NCBI GenBank assembly: GCA_009829735.1
Contig: CM020618.1
Coordinates: 37,672,894-37,736,893, forward strand
DNA: 64,000 nucleotides
DNA from: Pyropia yezoensis
Taxonomy: Eukaryota; Rhodophyta; Bangiophyceae; Bangiales; Bangiaceae
Direction of reading: 5' to 3'
Each line of letters starts with the position of its first letter. Positions within the stretch are counted from its first letter, which is position 1. Below are positions 10,309 to 21,369 of this stretch, piece after piece. Both the position numbers and the translations under genes were made by a program. Under the pieces are notes generated by a model. It ran no database searches, was not told the DNA's origin, and was given only the letters and a program-made list of their open reading frames with translations.

Positions 10309-11427
10309 ATGGCGCCGCCCCCCCCCCCCCCCCCGCCCCCCCCCCCCCCCCCCCCCCCACCGCCCACCTCTCCCACCCCTCTGACGGCCACCAGCTGGCC
10401 CGCCGAGCTCCGCCCCATCGCCAAGTACCTCGCCCGCGCAGAGGAGCTGGCCGACACGTACCCGACCGTCGCGTTTGGCTGCCGCCTCACCGCCCTGTCG
10501 GTAGCGCTGGCCACCCCCGGCGGCGGGCTGTCCCCTACCAGCGGCGGCGGCGGCGGCGGTGCTGGTGGCGGCGGCACCACCACCCCCGCCACCGCCCTCC
10601 TCCGCACCGTCCTGGCCACTGCCGAGGCGGCGCGGTCCGCCTGGGCGGGGCCCGTCCCGCTCGTCACCGCCGCCGCCGCCGACACCCGCGCGCTCGTCGC
10701 CGCCGTCACCGCCGCGGCCGACGCGGACCTGGACGCCCACCGGGGGAGCCTCGACACGGCCCGCGCCTACTACGCCGTCACCGTCCTGATCGACGTGCTG
10801 GGGTGTCTCGCCGGCGGGCCGTCGCCGCCCGCCGCCCCCGTCGGCGGCGGCGGCGGCGGCCACGCCACCGCGTCCCCGGCGGCTGGCGGCGCCGCCGCCG
10901 GCTGCCCCGCCGCGGGCGCCCCCGCCGACGACGGCGCGACGGCGGACCGCGCCCGCTACGCGGTGGCCCACATCATGAAGGCGCTGGCCGACGGCGGTCC
11001 CGCCGCCGACGGCACCGTCGGCCCGCCGCCCGCGTCGGCGTGGGCGGCCTGCCGCTCCGCGGCGGCCGCGGCGGCCGCGCCGGGGGCGGCGGCCGTGGCC
11101 GCCGCCCTGGCCGCCGACGCCACCGTCGAGCCCCCCGCCCTCACCGCCGCCGCCGATGCGCTCGCCCGCCACCGTGGGGGGGGGGGGGCGGGCGGCGCGC
11201 CGCCGTCGTCGCCGCCGTCGTCGTCGCCGCCATCGTCGCCCGCGACGCCGGCGGCAGCGGCTGCCGCCGGCGCGGGCGCGTCGCTACTGACGGCGGCGCG
11301 GGCTACGAAGAAGGCGGCGTCGGCGCTGGACTTTGGCGACGCCCCCGCAGCCCGGCGGTGCCTGCGGGCGGCGCTACGCGCGCTGGACGGGGTGGGGCGT
11401 GGCCCGGCCGACGGTGTTGGCGGCTGA
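10309..11427 (+). CDS. VTA1: Vta1/LIP5 homologue (ESCRT-III/Vps4 cofactor)
   Basis: The 372-residue product starts at ATG 10309 with a poly-proline run of about 17 residues. The N-terminal segment (PAELRPIAKYLARAEELA... YPTVAFGCRLTAL) matches the first helices of Vta1/LIP5, whose MIT repeats bind ESCRT-III proteins. A long Ala/Gly/Pro-rich linker follows. The last 40 residues (KKAASALDFGDAPAARRCLR) match the short C-terminal Vta1 domain (AvSALdFdDvptAvknLrkAL) that dimerises and activates the AAA ATPase Vps4. The length is within the usual family range (about 300-420). The expected role is in multivesicular body sorting at endosomes. The gene appears intronless, and the frame holds across the C run. 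Confidence 0.8.
   Translation: MAPPPPPPPPPPPPPPPPPTSPTPLTATSWPAELRPIAKYLARAEELADTYPTVAFGCRLTALSVALATPGGGLSPTSGGGGGGAGGGGTTTPATALLRTVLATAEAARSAWAGPVPLVTAAAADTRALVAAVTAAADADLDAHRGSLDTARAYYAVTVLIDVLGCLAGGPSPPAAPVGGGGGGHATASPAAGGAAAGCPAAGAPADDGATADRARYAVAHIMKALADGGPAADGTVGPPPASAWAACRSAAAAAAAPGAAAVAAALAADATVEPPALTAAADALARHRGGGGAGGAPPSSPPSSSPPSSPATPAAAAAAGAGASLLTAARATKKAASALDFGDAPAARRCLRAALRALDGVGRGPADGVGG
10318..10358. repeat. Long C homopolymer encoding poly-proline
   Basis: An almost unbroken C tract (one G at 10335) encodes the proline run at the start of the Vta1-like protein. Length errors or slippage are likely here. Confidence 0.9.
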
Positions 11428-12357
11428 GTTTTGGGGTGCCCGTGGAGCGTGGGCATGCTCGATGGCCCCATTCTCCCGTGATTGTCCTGAGGTTCTCTTG
11501 GCTACCGATCCTACATACTCTCCCCCTCGTGTTTTTTTTGTACAGACGCGTGCCGGACATTTCCTGCTTGGGCCCTCTCCAGCCTCGCCTCTCTTTCTGT
11601 TCCATGCTAGACCCGGCCCCCCCTTTTCTGTTGTCGCCGCTCTATATAGTTTTTTGGCAGCCCCATCCCAACCCTTCTCGCGTCCCGCTTTGTCCCCCTG
11701 TTTTCTGGTTCCCCATCTTTCTGTCCACGACCCACTCCGCCGACTGCCGCATCTCTCTTTGCGTTTGGGGGGGGAGGGGTAGGGAGTCCCTCCTTTCCTC
11801 GCGCCCACGCGCCGGGGCTCGCCCCGGCCGCCCCGCCAACACACGCGCTGCCCTGCGTGCCTCAGAGGCCTACTTGGTCGCTTGCGTTGGCCTGGGGCCT
11901 TCCGCCGTAGCGTTACAACTGGGGGGGCGGCGCGTGGTCTTTTCCCAGCGGCAACCCTCCCTCTTGTCGGAGTCACGCATGCCTCGGCTTTTCCCTTGCC
12001 GGCGGCGTGTCTGGACTTTTTCCGTGCCTCTGCTCCCCCCCCTCAACTGCCGTGCCTGCTCCCTCATGCGCCACCTGCCCATGCCTGGACCCCCTTCCCC
12101 ATCCCTTCTACCTCCCCCTCCCCCTTGACCCACGGTGTGCCTTTCACCGCGATGCGCGTGACCGTGCGCCAATCGTCGTGGCGCGCCTCCATCCTGGCGC
12201 GGCCGCTGCCTCGGGCGGGTGGCCCTTCTCGCCTTACGTGTTGCCGTGTCATCGGCAGCCGCCGCCTCCGCCGCGGCCGACACCGCCGCCGCCACCGCTG
12301 CCCCTGCCGCCGCTTGCGCTACGACAGGCTGCGTCGCATCCCACATAACCTTCCACT

Positions 12358-12826
12358 GTGTCGCCCTCCCCGAGTGTAGCCTCCGCGGTGGGGGAGGGCG
12401 CGGGTGCGGGCGGGTCACAAGGGGTGCCCCCCGCCGGGTACGTGTACGAGCTGTGCCTCAAAGGCGGTGGTGGCGGCGGTGGCAGTGGCGGCAGTGGGGG
12501 GGGGGGAGGGGGGGCGATGTACAGTTTTGTACCCCTCCCCTCTGCCCTGAGGCGGGGGCTCTATCTGGACCGCCTGAGGGTGCTGTTGTAGCTGCGGCGG
12601 CGCGGTTCGTTTTGTTAGCATCGCAGCCGATGCGGGCGGGCTCGCCAAGCCCATGGCGCGCTGGGCGGACTGGCAGGCAGCGGCGGCGTTTGCCGTGGCG
12701 TTAAGGGCCCCGCGTGCCGGCGAAACGGCGACCGCCGGCCACCACCGGGCAGAGGCGGCCATTGCGGCCAGAGTAGATTGGCGAGAGCAGGCGGCCGCAG
12801 CGGCGTCGGGTGGGGGGCGCCTGTGA
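12358..12826 (+). CDS. Possible small two-exon hypothetical gene
   Basis: The frame from 12358 contains a Y-V-Y-E-L-C segment, a Gly run and a hydrophobic stretch, ending at TAG 12589. A second open frame gives an Ala-rich Trp-containing peptide with ATG at 12653 and stop at 12824-12826 (57 codons from that ATG). Joining a GTGCTG donor just before the first stop to a TTGTTAG acceptor near 12618 would keep the frame, but that intron would be only about 39 bases. No known family is recognised. It may be the end of a gene whose upstream exons are not visible, or a chance open frame. Confidence 0.25.
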
Positions 12827-12947
12827 GAACGGCGGCCATGGCGCCACCGCGACCGCCGCCTTCCCCCCGTGACGGTGCTGGGGCCTGAAGGCGGGGTACC
12901 TCCGCCTGGAGCGGCCCTGGATGCGGCCAGGTGCGTACCATATGCGT

Positions 12948-12992
12948 CATCATGGGTCTCTTCATCATGGGTCTCTTCATCATGGGCCTTTG
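12948..12992. repeat. 15-bp tandem repeat, three copies
   Basis: The unit CATCATGGGTCTCTT is repeated twice exactly (12948-12977), and a third copy is degenerate (12978-12992). Confidence 0.85.
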
Positions 12993-13438
12993 GACTCAGC
13001 TCTGGTCGGGTCTGAGCTTGTGGGAACGCGCGCTGAGAGAGCAAGGGTGCGAGAAGGGGCAGAGCGAGAAGGTGTAGGTGAAAAGGAAGGGCGGGGGGGT
13101 CGCGACTTGGTGTGGGCATCATCGCTGAGCGCTTTTGTCTTTTTCTTGCGGAGCTTTTTCTTCGTGACGTGCCTGTGCGCACGCACCCTCCAGTTCTGAT
13201 GGTAGGCTGTCGAGTCTCTTCAAAGTCATAGCCAACGCCGACAACAGCAACTCATGATGACATGAACAGTACATACAAAGCTTGTTTACCAGGACTCCAC
13301 CGAAACAGCGTGCTGTGCGCGCACAACTCCTATACAAAACACACTACTCACACATAGCGATACCATCACAGCCACAACCTCTCACCGGACCACACACAAG
13401 ACCAAACCAGAAACACAACAGCTGCTCACACCGACTCT

Positions 13439-15445
13439 CTAATCAATGTCCTCCACCGTGATGTTGGGGTCCGAACCGCTCGTGTCCATTGGTGCGCCGC
13501 CGCCACCCGGCATTCCACCCGGCATGCCGCCCGGCATGCCACCCGGCATGCCGCCCGGCATACCACCGGCGCCACCGCCACCCGAAGACTGGTGGAAGCG
13601 GGTCATGATGGGGTTGACCACCTCCTGTACCTCAGACATCTTGCGCTCATAGTCCTCCTTCTCCGAGCTGTCGTGAGACTCCAGCCACTCGAGCGCATTG
13701 TTGATCGTCCTCTCCAGGGTGCCAACGTCATCCTCGGAGAGCTTGTCCTTGACGGCCTTATCCGACAGCGTCGAGTTCTTGACGTTGTACAGATAGCCCT
13801 CCAGGCTGTTGCGGGCCTCGATGCGAGCGCGGGCCTTCTCGTCCTCGTCCTTGAAGGACTCGGCCTCGCTGACCATGCGCTCAATCTGCTCCTTGGACAG
13901 GCGCCCCTTGTCGTTCGTGATGGTGATCTTGTTCTCCTTCCCGGTGCTCTTGTCCGCAGCCGACACATTCAGGATGCCATTCGCGTCCATGTCGAACGTC
14001 ACCTCGATCTGGGGCTGGCCGCGTGGCGCCGGGGGAATGCCCGAGAGGTCAAACTTGCCCAGAAGCCCGCAGTCCTTAGTGCGGGCGCGCTCGCCTTCGT
14101 ACACCTGGATGAGCACGCCAGGCTGGTTGTCCGAGTAGGTGGAGAAAATCTGCTGCTTCTTGGTCGGGATCGTCGTGTTCCGCTTGATGAGCGGCGTCAT
14201 GACGCCACCGGCCGTCTCAATGCCCAGCGACAGCGGGGCCACGTCGAGCAGCAAAAGGTCCTTGGTATGCTCACTAGTAACACCCGAAAGGATGGCGGCC
14301 TGCACAGCCGCCCCGTACGCAACAGCCTCGTCAGGGTTGATGCTCTTGCAGAGCTCCTTCCCGTTAAAGAAATCGACGAGAAGGGACTGCACCTTGGGGA
14401 TGCGCGTCGACCCGCCCACGAGAACAATGTCGTCCACCTGCGCCTTGGAGACGCCTGCGTCCTTGAGCACCTTCTCCACCGGCTGCATGGTGCTCTTGAA
14501 CAGGTCCATGCATAGCTCTTCAAACTTGGCACGGGAGATGGACGTGTAGAAGTCGACGCCCTCAAACAGCGAGTCCACCTCAATGCTCGTCTGTGTCGCC
14601 GACGACAGGGTCCGCTTGGCCCGCTCACAAGCCGTCCGCAGACGCCGCATCGCGCGTGAGTTGCCCGTCAGGTCCTTCTTGTTCTTCCGCTTGAACTCCG
14701 TGGCGAGGTGGAGCACGAGGCGGTTGTCAAAGTCCTCACCACCCAGGTGGGTGTCCCCAGCAGTCGCCTTCACCTCAAAGATACCATCGTCGATAGACAG
14801 CAAGGACACGTCAAACGTGCCGCCGCCCAGGTCGAAGATGAGGACCATCCGCTCGCCGCGGGACGCCCCAGACGACTTCTTCTGGTCCAGCCCGTACGCG
14901 ATGGCCGCGGCAGTAGGCTCGTTGATGATGCGCGACACGTTCAGCCCCGCAATGACCCCCGCGTCCTTGGTCGCCTGCCGTTGCGAGTCGGTAAAGTAGG
15001 CCGGAACGGTCACAACCGCGTCCTTGACCTCCTTGCCCAGGTAGGACTCAGCTACCTCGCGCATCTTGGCCAGGACCATAGCGCTAATCTCCTCGGGGGA
15101 AAACTGCTTGGTCGCCCCCTTGTACTCGACCTGCACAAACGGCTTGTCACCATCCTTGGCGACGACCGGGTAGGAGAAGTGCTTCAGGTCACGCTGCACA
15201 GACGGCTCGGAGAAGTGGCGGCCGATGAGCCGCTTGACGTCATACACCGTGTTGGCAGCGTTGACAGCCACCTGGTTCTTGGCCGCATCGCCGACCAGGC
15301 GCTCGGTCGTGGTGAAGGCCACAAAGGAGGGTGTCGTCCGGTTGCCCTGGTCGTTCGCGATTATCTCAACGCGGTCGTCTGCCCAGTAGGCAACGCACGA
15401 ATAGGTTGTGCCAAGATCAATCCCAATAGCCGGACCCGAGGCCAT
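13439..15445 (-). CDS. HSP70: Cytosolic HSP70 chaperone
   Basis: The 668-residue protein begins at the ATG at 15445 ([16 protein letters not shown]). The ATPase domain has the phosphate-1 motif IDLGTTYS, the second phosphate motif [11 protein letters not shown] near residue 200 and the adenosine region. The hydrophobic linker ([10 protein letters not shown]) lies near residue 400, followed by the substrate-binding domain and a C-terminal tail of five GGMP repeats. Length and GGMP tail fit eukaryotic cytosolic HSP70. The final residues are VEDID instead of the near-universal EEVD that binds TPR co-chaperones. The upstream in-frame extension to 15709 is Pro/Ser-rich and lacks HSP70 similarity, so 15445 is the start. 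The gene is intronless, shares a divergent 1.3-kb upstream region with the ArfGAP gene, and has a decayed relative at 8504-9115. It folds cytosolic proteins in an ATP cycle and is probably stress-inducible. Confidence 0.97.
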   Translation of the reverse strand: MASGPAIGIDLGTTYSCVAYWADDRVEIIANDQGNRTTPSFVAFTTTERLVGDAAKNQVAVNAANTVYDVKRLIGRHFSEPSVQRDLKHFSYPVVAKDGDKPFVQVEYKGATKQFSPEEISAMVLAKMREVAESYLGKEVKDAVVTVPAYFTDSQRQATKDAGVIAGLNVSRIINEPTAAAIAYGLDQKKSSGASRGERMVLIFDLGGGTFDVSLLSIDDGIFEVKATAGDTHLGGEDFDNRLVLHLATEFKRKNKKDLTGNSRAMRRLRTACERAKRTLSSATQTSIEVDSLFEGVDFYTSISRAKFEELCMDLFKSTMQPVEKVLKDAGVSKAQVDDIVLVGGSTRIPKVQSLLVDFFNGKELCKSINPDEAVAYGAAVQAAILSGVTSEHTKDLLLLDVAPLSLGIETAGGVMTPLIKRNTTIPTKKQQIFSTYSDNQPGVLIQVYEGERARTKDCGLLGKFDLSGIPPAPRGQPQIEVTFDMDANGILNVSAADKSTGKENKITITNDKGRLSKEQIERMVSEAESFKDEDEKARARIEARNSLEGYLYNVKNSTLSDKAVKDKLSEDDVGTLERTINNALEWLESHDSSEKEDYERKMSEVQEVVNPIMTRFHQSSGGGGAGGMPGGMPGGMPGGMPGGMPGGGGAPMDTSGSDPNITVEDID

Positions 15446-16778
15446 GACGCCAGGCGAACGGCGTGGCAGCAGCGCCCGGTGTGAGAGCAGAGAAGGGCAG
15501 GGAAAAAGGCAGATGGGGGAGCGCAGCGACGCCTGGTGCGGGCGACGATGGATGGGGGAAGAGGGAGGAGAAAGACTCGATGGGAGGGTACAGGTGTCGG
15601 CAGGTGCTACGTCGTCAGGAAAGGGAGTGCAAGTATCGGGTATGCGTAGGGAGTGCAAGAAGGGGGGGTGCGTAACGATGTGGGGTACGCGTTGAGGACG
15701 CAGACACACGCCGACCTAATTGGGAGCGCCGGTTCGCTCTTATGCCGGCGACGCGGCAGACAGATCAGGGCCGCCTGGCCCCCCGTCCGCGGTGCGACGG
15801 TCCCATGTCGCTCGCGGCGCGTGCACTGCAGCAGCCGCCCGACGCATGCAGCCTGCCCTGCTTGCAACCCCCGTCACGCCGCGAGCCCCGCCACAGCCGG
15901 CCGGCTGAGACGCACGGAGGGGCCGAGAGCCCAATCAAAGAGGCGTCCAGCCCCAACCGGCGTGCAAGGGTGCATCGAGTACGTTCCCGGATCCACGAGA
16001 AACGGCCACCGAAAGCGCTGGAGTCCACCAGACTATGCGACACGTGCGCAGATGCGGGAGATGGTCACCTCGAGTGGGCTCTGGAAGGGCCTGGAAGGCC
16101 TCGAGGTCAGTGCACACTGCTGCAGGCCTGCCGGGAATGACCTGCCATCGTTCCTCTCTACTTCTGCTTGACGAGCATTCACTCTTACTTGATCAGCAAT
16201 CGCTCGTCGTAATTACTGTCGTCCACATTCACCGTGCTTACATTCGATCCAGCAGTGCATCTGATGGTCGCCGCTGCTCTGTGGTAGCGGCCGAAAAAAA
16301 AAAAAACAAGAAAAAAAAAACCGCTCCCCCAACTCGTGTTGTCAGTTGGACCCATGGACGCGCCCGCGTCGACGGTCGCGGTTGACAGTGTTGCCGGCGG
16401 CGCCCCCACCCTCTCACTCCCGTCAGGTGCCCTTTTCCCACGTCCCCGCCGCCACCGCCCCGGACCCCCAGTCGATCGAACGCTCTCCAGGGCCTGCGGC
16501 GCGCTCGGTGCCGGCTGCCACCGTCCCAACCGACGTGCGCCCGTGGGGAGTCACCCCACCGCCGCCTGTGCGGCGGTGGCCTCGGTCGTCGTCGAAGGAC
16601 CCCGGCGAGTGCCCGTGACCCTGCGCCGTAGCCCCTCCGCTGTGCATCCCTTTCTCCCTCACTGGTTGTGCCCAGGACGCTGCCACCGGCCCCTCCCCGA
16701 CGGGCCGTTCACCCTGTTCACCTATTCACCCCGCGACGGCCGCCACCGCCACCGCCCCCCCGACTTGTCGCCAGTGCC
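15446..16778. promoter_or_regulatory. Divergent intergenic region between HSP70 and ArfGAP
   Basis: This 1.3-kb gap between two divergent start codons must hold both promoters. It has a less GC-rich segment at about 16140-16320 with an A-rich tract at 16298-16320. I did not find a convincing array of alternating GAA/TTC heat-shock elements by eye. Confidence 0.45.
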
Positions 16779-18209
16779 ATGGCGCCCGCCGCGCCCGCGC
16801 AGGCCGCGCTCGCGCGGCTGCGTACCAAGGCAGACAACAAGTCCTGCTTTGACTGTGGCCAAAAGTCCCCGTCATGGGCGTCCGCCCGGTTTGGCATCTT
16901 TGTTTGCCTTGACTGTTCGGGCCACCACCGCGGCCTCGGCACGCACATCACGTTTGTGAGGTCGGTGGTTATGGACACGTGGTCACCCAGGGACCTCGCC
17001 GCCATGACCGTGGGCGGGAACGGCAAAGCGCGGGCCTTTTTCAAGGACCACGGCTGGGCCGCCGCCGACGGCGGCGGCTTCCTTGCCGACCGCTACACGG
17101 GCCGGGTGGGGCAGCTGTACCGGGCGCATCTGGACAAGGCGGTGGCGGCTTCGCTGACCGCCGACGGGGCCGCCGCCCCGACCGGTAGCGGTGGCGGTGG
17201 CGCGCGCGGCAAGCCCGCCGCGTCGACGGGCGCCACCGCCGCCGGCATCTCGTCGCTGTCCATCGTGGACTCTCCTGACGGGGATGACTCGGCCCCCGCC
17301 GTGTGCATATCGCCCAAGGCGGCCGCCGCGGCGGGCGCGCTGCTCGACGCGGCGGGCCCGCCGCCGCCGCCGCCGCGCGCGCCGTCGCCCGTTGTGCAAG
17401 CGCAGCCGCCTGTGCGGGTGGGGGGTATGGGCGGCCGCCCTGCCGGCGCGAGGCGGGTGGGTGGTGGCCTTGGCGGCGCCCGCAAGGGCCGCGGAGGGGG
17501 GCTCGGTGCCGCCGCTCGTGGCCGCGCGCCGGCAGGGGGCGGCCGTGGCGGCGGCGGCGCCGCCCCGGCGGCGATTGATTGGTCCAAGGTGGGGTCGGAC
17601 GTGCCCGCCGACGCGGACGTACCGGCGCTGCCGGCGGTGGGGGCGGCGCGGTCGGCGCTGCCAGGGGGCGGGCGCATGGCGGCTGGCGGCTGGGGGGGTC
17701 TGGGCGGCGGCGGCGGCGGCGGGGGTGGGGGCATGGGCACTTATGGTATGGTCGCCGCAGGCGGGGCGGCGGCGACAGGCGCGGCGGTGGCGGCCGCCCC
17801 TCAGCTGTCTGCGGCGGAGATCGCGGAGCGGTTCGCAGACCAAAAGGGTATCTCGTCTGACGACTTTCGGGACCCTTCCACGACAGGCGGCGGCGGCGGC
17901 GGGGGGGAGGTCTACTATGAGCGCGACGAGCGTGGGGGCATTGGGGGGGGGCCGGGCATGGGCGGCGGTGGGGGTGGGTATGGGGATGGGGGTGGCGGCG
18001 GTGGGTATGGGGATGGCGGCGGCGGCGGCGGTGGCTATGGGGGCGGCGGCATGCGCCCGAGCGGCTCGGAGGATGACCTTGGTGAGCTGGCCGGCGACCT
18101 CCTCCGCCAGGCGGGCGCAGAGGTGGCAGACCTTGGTGAGGCTGCCTCGCGGGCGGCGTCCCAGTTCGGAACTTACCTGTCCGACGTCCTGAACAAGGGA
18201 TACCAGTAG
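16779..18209 (+). CDS. ArfGAP2/3 (Glo3/AGD8-10)-type Arf GTPase-activating protein
   Basis: The 476-residue protein starts at ATG 16779. Residues 10-125 form an ArfGAP domain: zinc ligands C23, C26, C43 and C46 (C-x2-C-x16-C-x2-C), then the catalytic arginine within HHRGLGTH and the FVRSVVMD strand. The middle is Gly/Ala/Pro-rich. The C-terminal third includes an [18 protein letters not shown] stretch and a final helix resembling the tail of ArfGAP2/3 and Glo3, which bind COPI coat. It stimulates GTP hydrolysis on Arf1 at the Golgi. The gene is intronless as drawn. Gly-Tyr/Asp repeats near 17960-18050 are an unusual low-complexity insert. It converges on XPB, with 592 bases between the stops. 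Confidence 0.9.
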   Translation: MAPAAPAQAALARLRTKADNKSCFDCGQKSPSWASARFGIFVCLDCSGHHRGLGTHITFVRSVVMDTWSPRDLAAMTVGGNGKARAFFKDHGWAAADGGGFLADRYTGRVGQLYRAHLDKAVAASLTADGAAAPTGSGGGGARGKPAASTGATAAGISSLSIVDSPDGDDSAPAVCISPKAAAAAGALLDAAGPPPPPPRAPSPVVQAQPPVRVGGMGGRPAGARRVGGGLGGARKGRGGGLGAAARGRAPAGGGRGGGGAAPAAIDWSKVGSDVPADADVPALPAVGAARSALPGGGRMAAGGWGGLGGGGGGGGGGMGTYGMVAAGGAAATGAAVAAAPQLSAAEIAERFADQKGISSDDFRDPSTTGGGGGGGEVYYERDERGGIGGGPGMGGGGGGYGDGGGGGGYGDGGGGGGGYGGGGMRPSGSEDDLGELAGDLLRQAGAEVADLGEAASRAASQFGTYLSDVLNKGYQ

Positions 18210-18801
18210 GGGTTGGTGATGGCCCGATCGCTGGAGGTGGTGGGGCGGTGAGGCTACCCTGGCGCTGCGCTCCGGAGGTGAAGTGTGCACTCCCCGGGTG
18301 GTCGTGGTGACGTGCACTGGGTATGTTGCTGCCGCGACCGACCGACGGGGCCCGGGGGCATGTTCAGATGTGCCTGTTGGCCGTTCGGCCTCCTTGCTGT
18401 GTACATGCCCCCATCCCTTTGTTGTTTACCTGTACCTGTCCTTTTTTATTCTGAACCCCTGTGCACCTTCCCCTGCTTTCGGACCGTACAACATTCGGCA
18501 CTCACGTGCGCCGGTTCGGTCGAGCGCCTGCAGTCGGCCATCGAATGAAAAGCACAAGAGCCATCGCGTCTTTTTCACACCACCTACAGCAGCAGGGACA
18601 ACAAAACTCCTCCGCAGAGGCCTATGCGTGGCGCAAGGTATCTTGCCAGGGGGCGGCGCCTGCTTGCCTCCCCCCCAGCCTACCCAAGCCAACATTCGGG
18701 ACAAGTCCACCCTCCCGTCGCAAAGCCGCAACTGGCACCAAAAGAAACAAAAAAAAATACAGAACGCAAACGAAGCAGCAACCAGGCACAGGCGCCCAAG
18801 C
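18210..18801. other. Convergent 3' intergenic region
   Basis: Contains the 3' ends of the ArfGAP and XPB transcripts, with A-rich patches near 18740-18770 on the plus strand. No further gene is supported. Confidence 0.5.
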
Positions 18802-21369
18802 TTACTTGCCCAACCGCTTACGGAACAGGGAGTGCCGCACCACTCCCCGCCCCATCACTGCGTCCACATCTACGCCCGACACGCGGGTGGCTACCTTCTT
18901 GGCCATCGCGTTGGCCACCGCCGAGGAGCCGCCGCGGCGCACAAACTCGGCATACTCCCGGCCCGCCCCACCTGACAACGCAGCCATGGACGCCTTATTC
19001 CGAGTGACCGACGCGCGCTCGCCAACGTCTACCGCCTCGTCCAGGGCGTCTGTTGCAGACGCCGCCGACGCGTCGGCCGCCAGTACCGACGCGAGGAGCT
19101 CCAGCTGCTGCTCGCGGGTGCTGTAGCACAAGTCCTTGCTCGCGTCTAGGCCCTCCAAGTGGGTAATGACCTTGAACGCGTAGCCTTGATCGGTGAGGAA
19201 CTTTTGACGCTTGGCGGCGTAAAACATTTCAGACGTGTCCGTGGACACGAGCGAGTAGAAAAAGGCGTTGAAGTTCTGACCGGCCCGTGGCTTTGGCCGC
19301 AGAATCCGCCCCAGGCGCTGCGCCTCTTGGCGCCGCGACCCATAGTGAGAGGACACCTGGATGAGCACGTTAGCCTCAGGGATGTCAATGGACGTGTCGC
19401 CCACCTTGGACAGCAGGATGGTATTGACCATGGGCGTGTGTTGAAAGAGATGCAGGATGCGCAGGCGCTCCGCCTGCGGCGTGTCACCCCGAATGAACGG
19501 GCGCTTCAGCAGCCGCGCGTACTCATCTAGAGCAAAGAGGGTATCGGAGAAAATGATGACCTTGTCCTTGCGCGCCTCATGAAAGCGCACCAGGAACTCA
19601 CAAGCCCGCACCTTGTTGGGGTTCATCGCGTAGAGAAGCTTGCGCGCGCCAGGAGTGCCCGACAGGTACTCACGGAAGAACTCGGCAGTCATTGGGCACC
19701 ACACCTCTGCGCACTGGACGGTGGCTAGGTAGCCAGACCGCTGCAGGTCCAACCAGTTGGCCTCGTACAGCTTTGGCCCAATCAAGTAGACCAGGTCTCC
19801 AATCTTGTTGTCCTCCCGTAGCAGCGTGGCGGTTAGCCCCAGCTTGCAATGCGCGTTGACGCTCATCAGGACCTTGCGAAAGATGTTGGCAGGCACCACG
19901 TGCACCTCATCGAGAAGCATCAACCCCCACTCCTTGTTCTTCATCGCCTCCAAAACGGGCATCGATGCCGCAGAACGCTTATTTTGGTTGCCCAGCATGT
20001 GGTAGGTGGTCACCGTCACGTCACCCACAAACGATGGGGCGTCCTTTTTGCCGCCCCCGCCGCTTCCGGCCGCCCCACCCACCGCTGTGAAACGCCCAAT
20101 CTTCTCCTTGGGCAGCGTGCTCCACAGCGCAAACTGATAGCGCCACTGTTCTACGGACACAGAACTGGTGCACAGGCAGAGCGTCGGCTTCTTCACCGTA
20201 CACGCGGCGGTGACGCCGACGAGGGACTTACCCGCCCCGCATGGGAGCACAATGATACCCGACCGTGCGCGGCCATTCCCAAACATCTTGGAAAGGGACT
20301 TCTCCTGGTACGGCCGGATCCGCGCGATCGGCTTGAGGTCCATATCAATCGATGCGTTACGCTCGTCGGCGCGGAAGTCGTACTCCTCCATTAGTGGGTA
20401 GTTGAGATCCTTCTGGCAGTGCTGCTTGATGGCCTCGACGGCGTCAGAGCGCACCTCAAAGGAAAACGTCTTCTGGGCAGAGCCCGCCGCGTCGTCCCCG
20501 TTGGCGCCCCCGCCCAGGTCTCCAGCGTCCGTGGTGCCCTCGTCCAGCGCGGCGGTCATGGACCGCATCATGGCCGCGTCCGACACAGCATCATCACCGC
20601 CCGCGAGCGTAACCCCGTCGCCCTCCACATTCCACGTTGGTCCCCCCGTGTTGGCGTCGCCGAGCATGCCCGCCCCGCTGCCCCCACCTGCGGCGCCATT
20701 TGGGGGCTTGGCGCCACCCGCGCCGCCTGCCGACTTGTCGGCAGCGTCCCCGCCCGGCGTCGGCATGACCCGTGCGGGGCCAATGATGGGGTCATTGAGG
20801 AAGCGGCGTGCGACGCTCTCCTCAAAAGTCTGGATGTAATGTTTGCCACGGAAGAGGATGATCTTGGCCTTGCCAAACGTGCGTGTGTGCTTGCGGATGT
20901 ACGCGGCTACAATGGGCGGGAGCGCCGTCTTGCACAGCCGCGACAGCACCGACACGATAGAATCCCCATCGAGGCCGACCGACACGGCCGACTGGAGGGC
21001 GGGCTTGGACAGGCAGTACTCGTGGACCACGTCGGGCCGGGATTGGGGCTCGGAGATGGCCACCAAAAAGTCATAGGCCTGCTTGTACAGCGGCGAAAAC
21101 GTCTCGAGGAAGATGCGGCCGTCGCCCGCCACCCACACTGGCCGCGCCTCGTGGTCGGGCTTGAGCTCCAGCGACGAAAAGTCCTGCGCCTCGGTCACCT
21201 CGCGGTCAAACTCGTCCGACGCACGCAGGAGGGCGTCGTCCTCGAGCTCCTGCCGCTCCTCCCGCGCGCGGCGCAGCAGGGAGGGCTCCTCCTCCCCATC
21301 TTCCTCCCCATCGTCTGAGCTGGCCTCCGCATCCCTGCGTCGGCGGCGCTTGTGGGTGTGGGAGGGCAT
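18802..21369 (-). CDS. XPB: XPB/ERCC3/Ssl2 DNA translocase of TFIIH
   Basis: The 855-residue protein starts at ATG 21369 with a basic, acidic-tailed N-terminus (MPSHTHKRRRRR). The damage-recognition-like domain and helicase core are well conserved. Walker A (PCGAGKS) lies near residue 375, the DEVH box characteristic of XPB near 487, the Arg-Glu-Asp motif (LTATLLREDN) near 517 and helicase motif VI (QRLGRILRPK) near 683. It unwinds promoter DNA for RNA polymerase II initiation and opens DNA in nucleotide excision repair within TFIIH. A Gly/Asp/Ala-rich insert of about 100 residues (DNA 20470-20780) separates the N-terminal domain from the helicase core and is not typical of the family. Length is close to the human protein (782) plus this insert. 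The frame is uninterrupted with no intron. Confidence 0.97.
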   Translation of the reverse strand: MPSHTHKRRRRRDAEASSDDGEEDGEEEPSLLRRAREERQELEDDALLRASDEFDREVTEAQDFSSLELKPDHEARPVWVAGDGRIFLETFSPLYKQAYDFLVAISEPQSRPDVVHEYCLSKPALQSAVSVGLDGDSIVSVLSRLCKTALPPIVAAYIRKHTRTFGKAKIILFRGKHYIQTFEESVARRFLNDPIIGPARVMPTPGGDAADKSAGGAGGAKPPNGAAGGGSGAGMLGDANTGGPTWNVEGDGVTLAGGDDAVSDAAMMRSMTAALDEGTTDAGDLGGGANGDDAAGSAQKTFSFEVRSDAVEAIKQHCQKDLNYPLMEEYDFRADERNASIDMDLKPIARIRPYQEKSLSKMFGNGRARSGIIVLPCGAGKSLVGVTAACTVKKPTLCLCTSSVSVEQWRYQFALWSTLPKEKIGRFTAVGGAAGSGGGGKKDAPSFVGDVTVTTYHMLGNQNKRSAASMPVLEAMKNKEWGLMLLDEVHVVPANIFRKVLMSVNAHCKLGLTATLLREDNKIGDLVYLIGPKLYEANWLDLQRSGYLATVQCAEVWCPMTAEFFREYLSGTPGARKLLYAMNPNKVRACEFLVRFHEARKDKVIIFSDTLFALDEYARLLKRPFIRGDTPQAERLRILHLFQHTPMVNTILLSKVGDTSIDIPEANVLIQVSSHYGSRRQEAQRLGRILRPKPRAGQNFNAFFYSLVSTDTSEMFYAAKRQKFLTDQGYAFKVITHLEGLDASKDLCYSTREQQLELLASVLAADASAASATDALDEAVDVGERASVTRNKASMAALSGGAGREYAEFVRRGGSSAVANAMAKKVATRVSGVDVDAVMGRGVVRHSLFRKRLGK

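Noticed and set aside
15446-15709. In-frame N-terminal extension of HSP70
   Set aside because: It is Pro/Ser-rich with no HSP70 similarity; the [16 protein letters not shown] start is the family norm.
15446-16778. Heat-shock elements upstream of HSP70
   Set aside because: Isolated GAA and TTC triplets occur, but no array of alternating five-base units was convincing.
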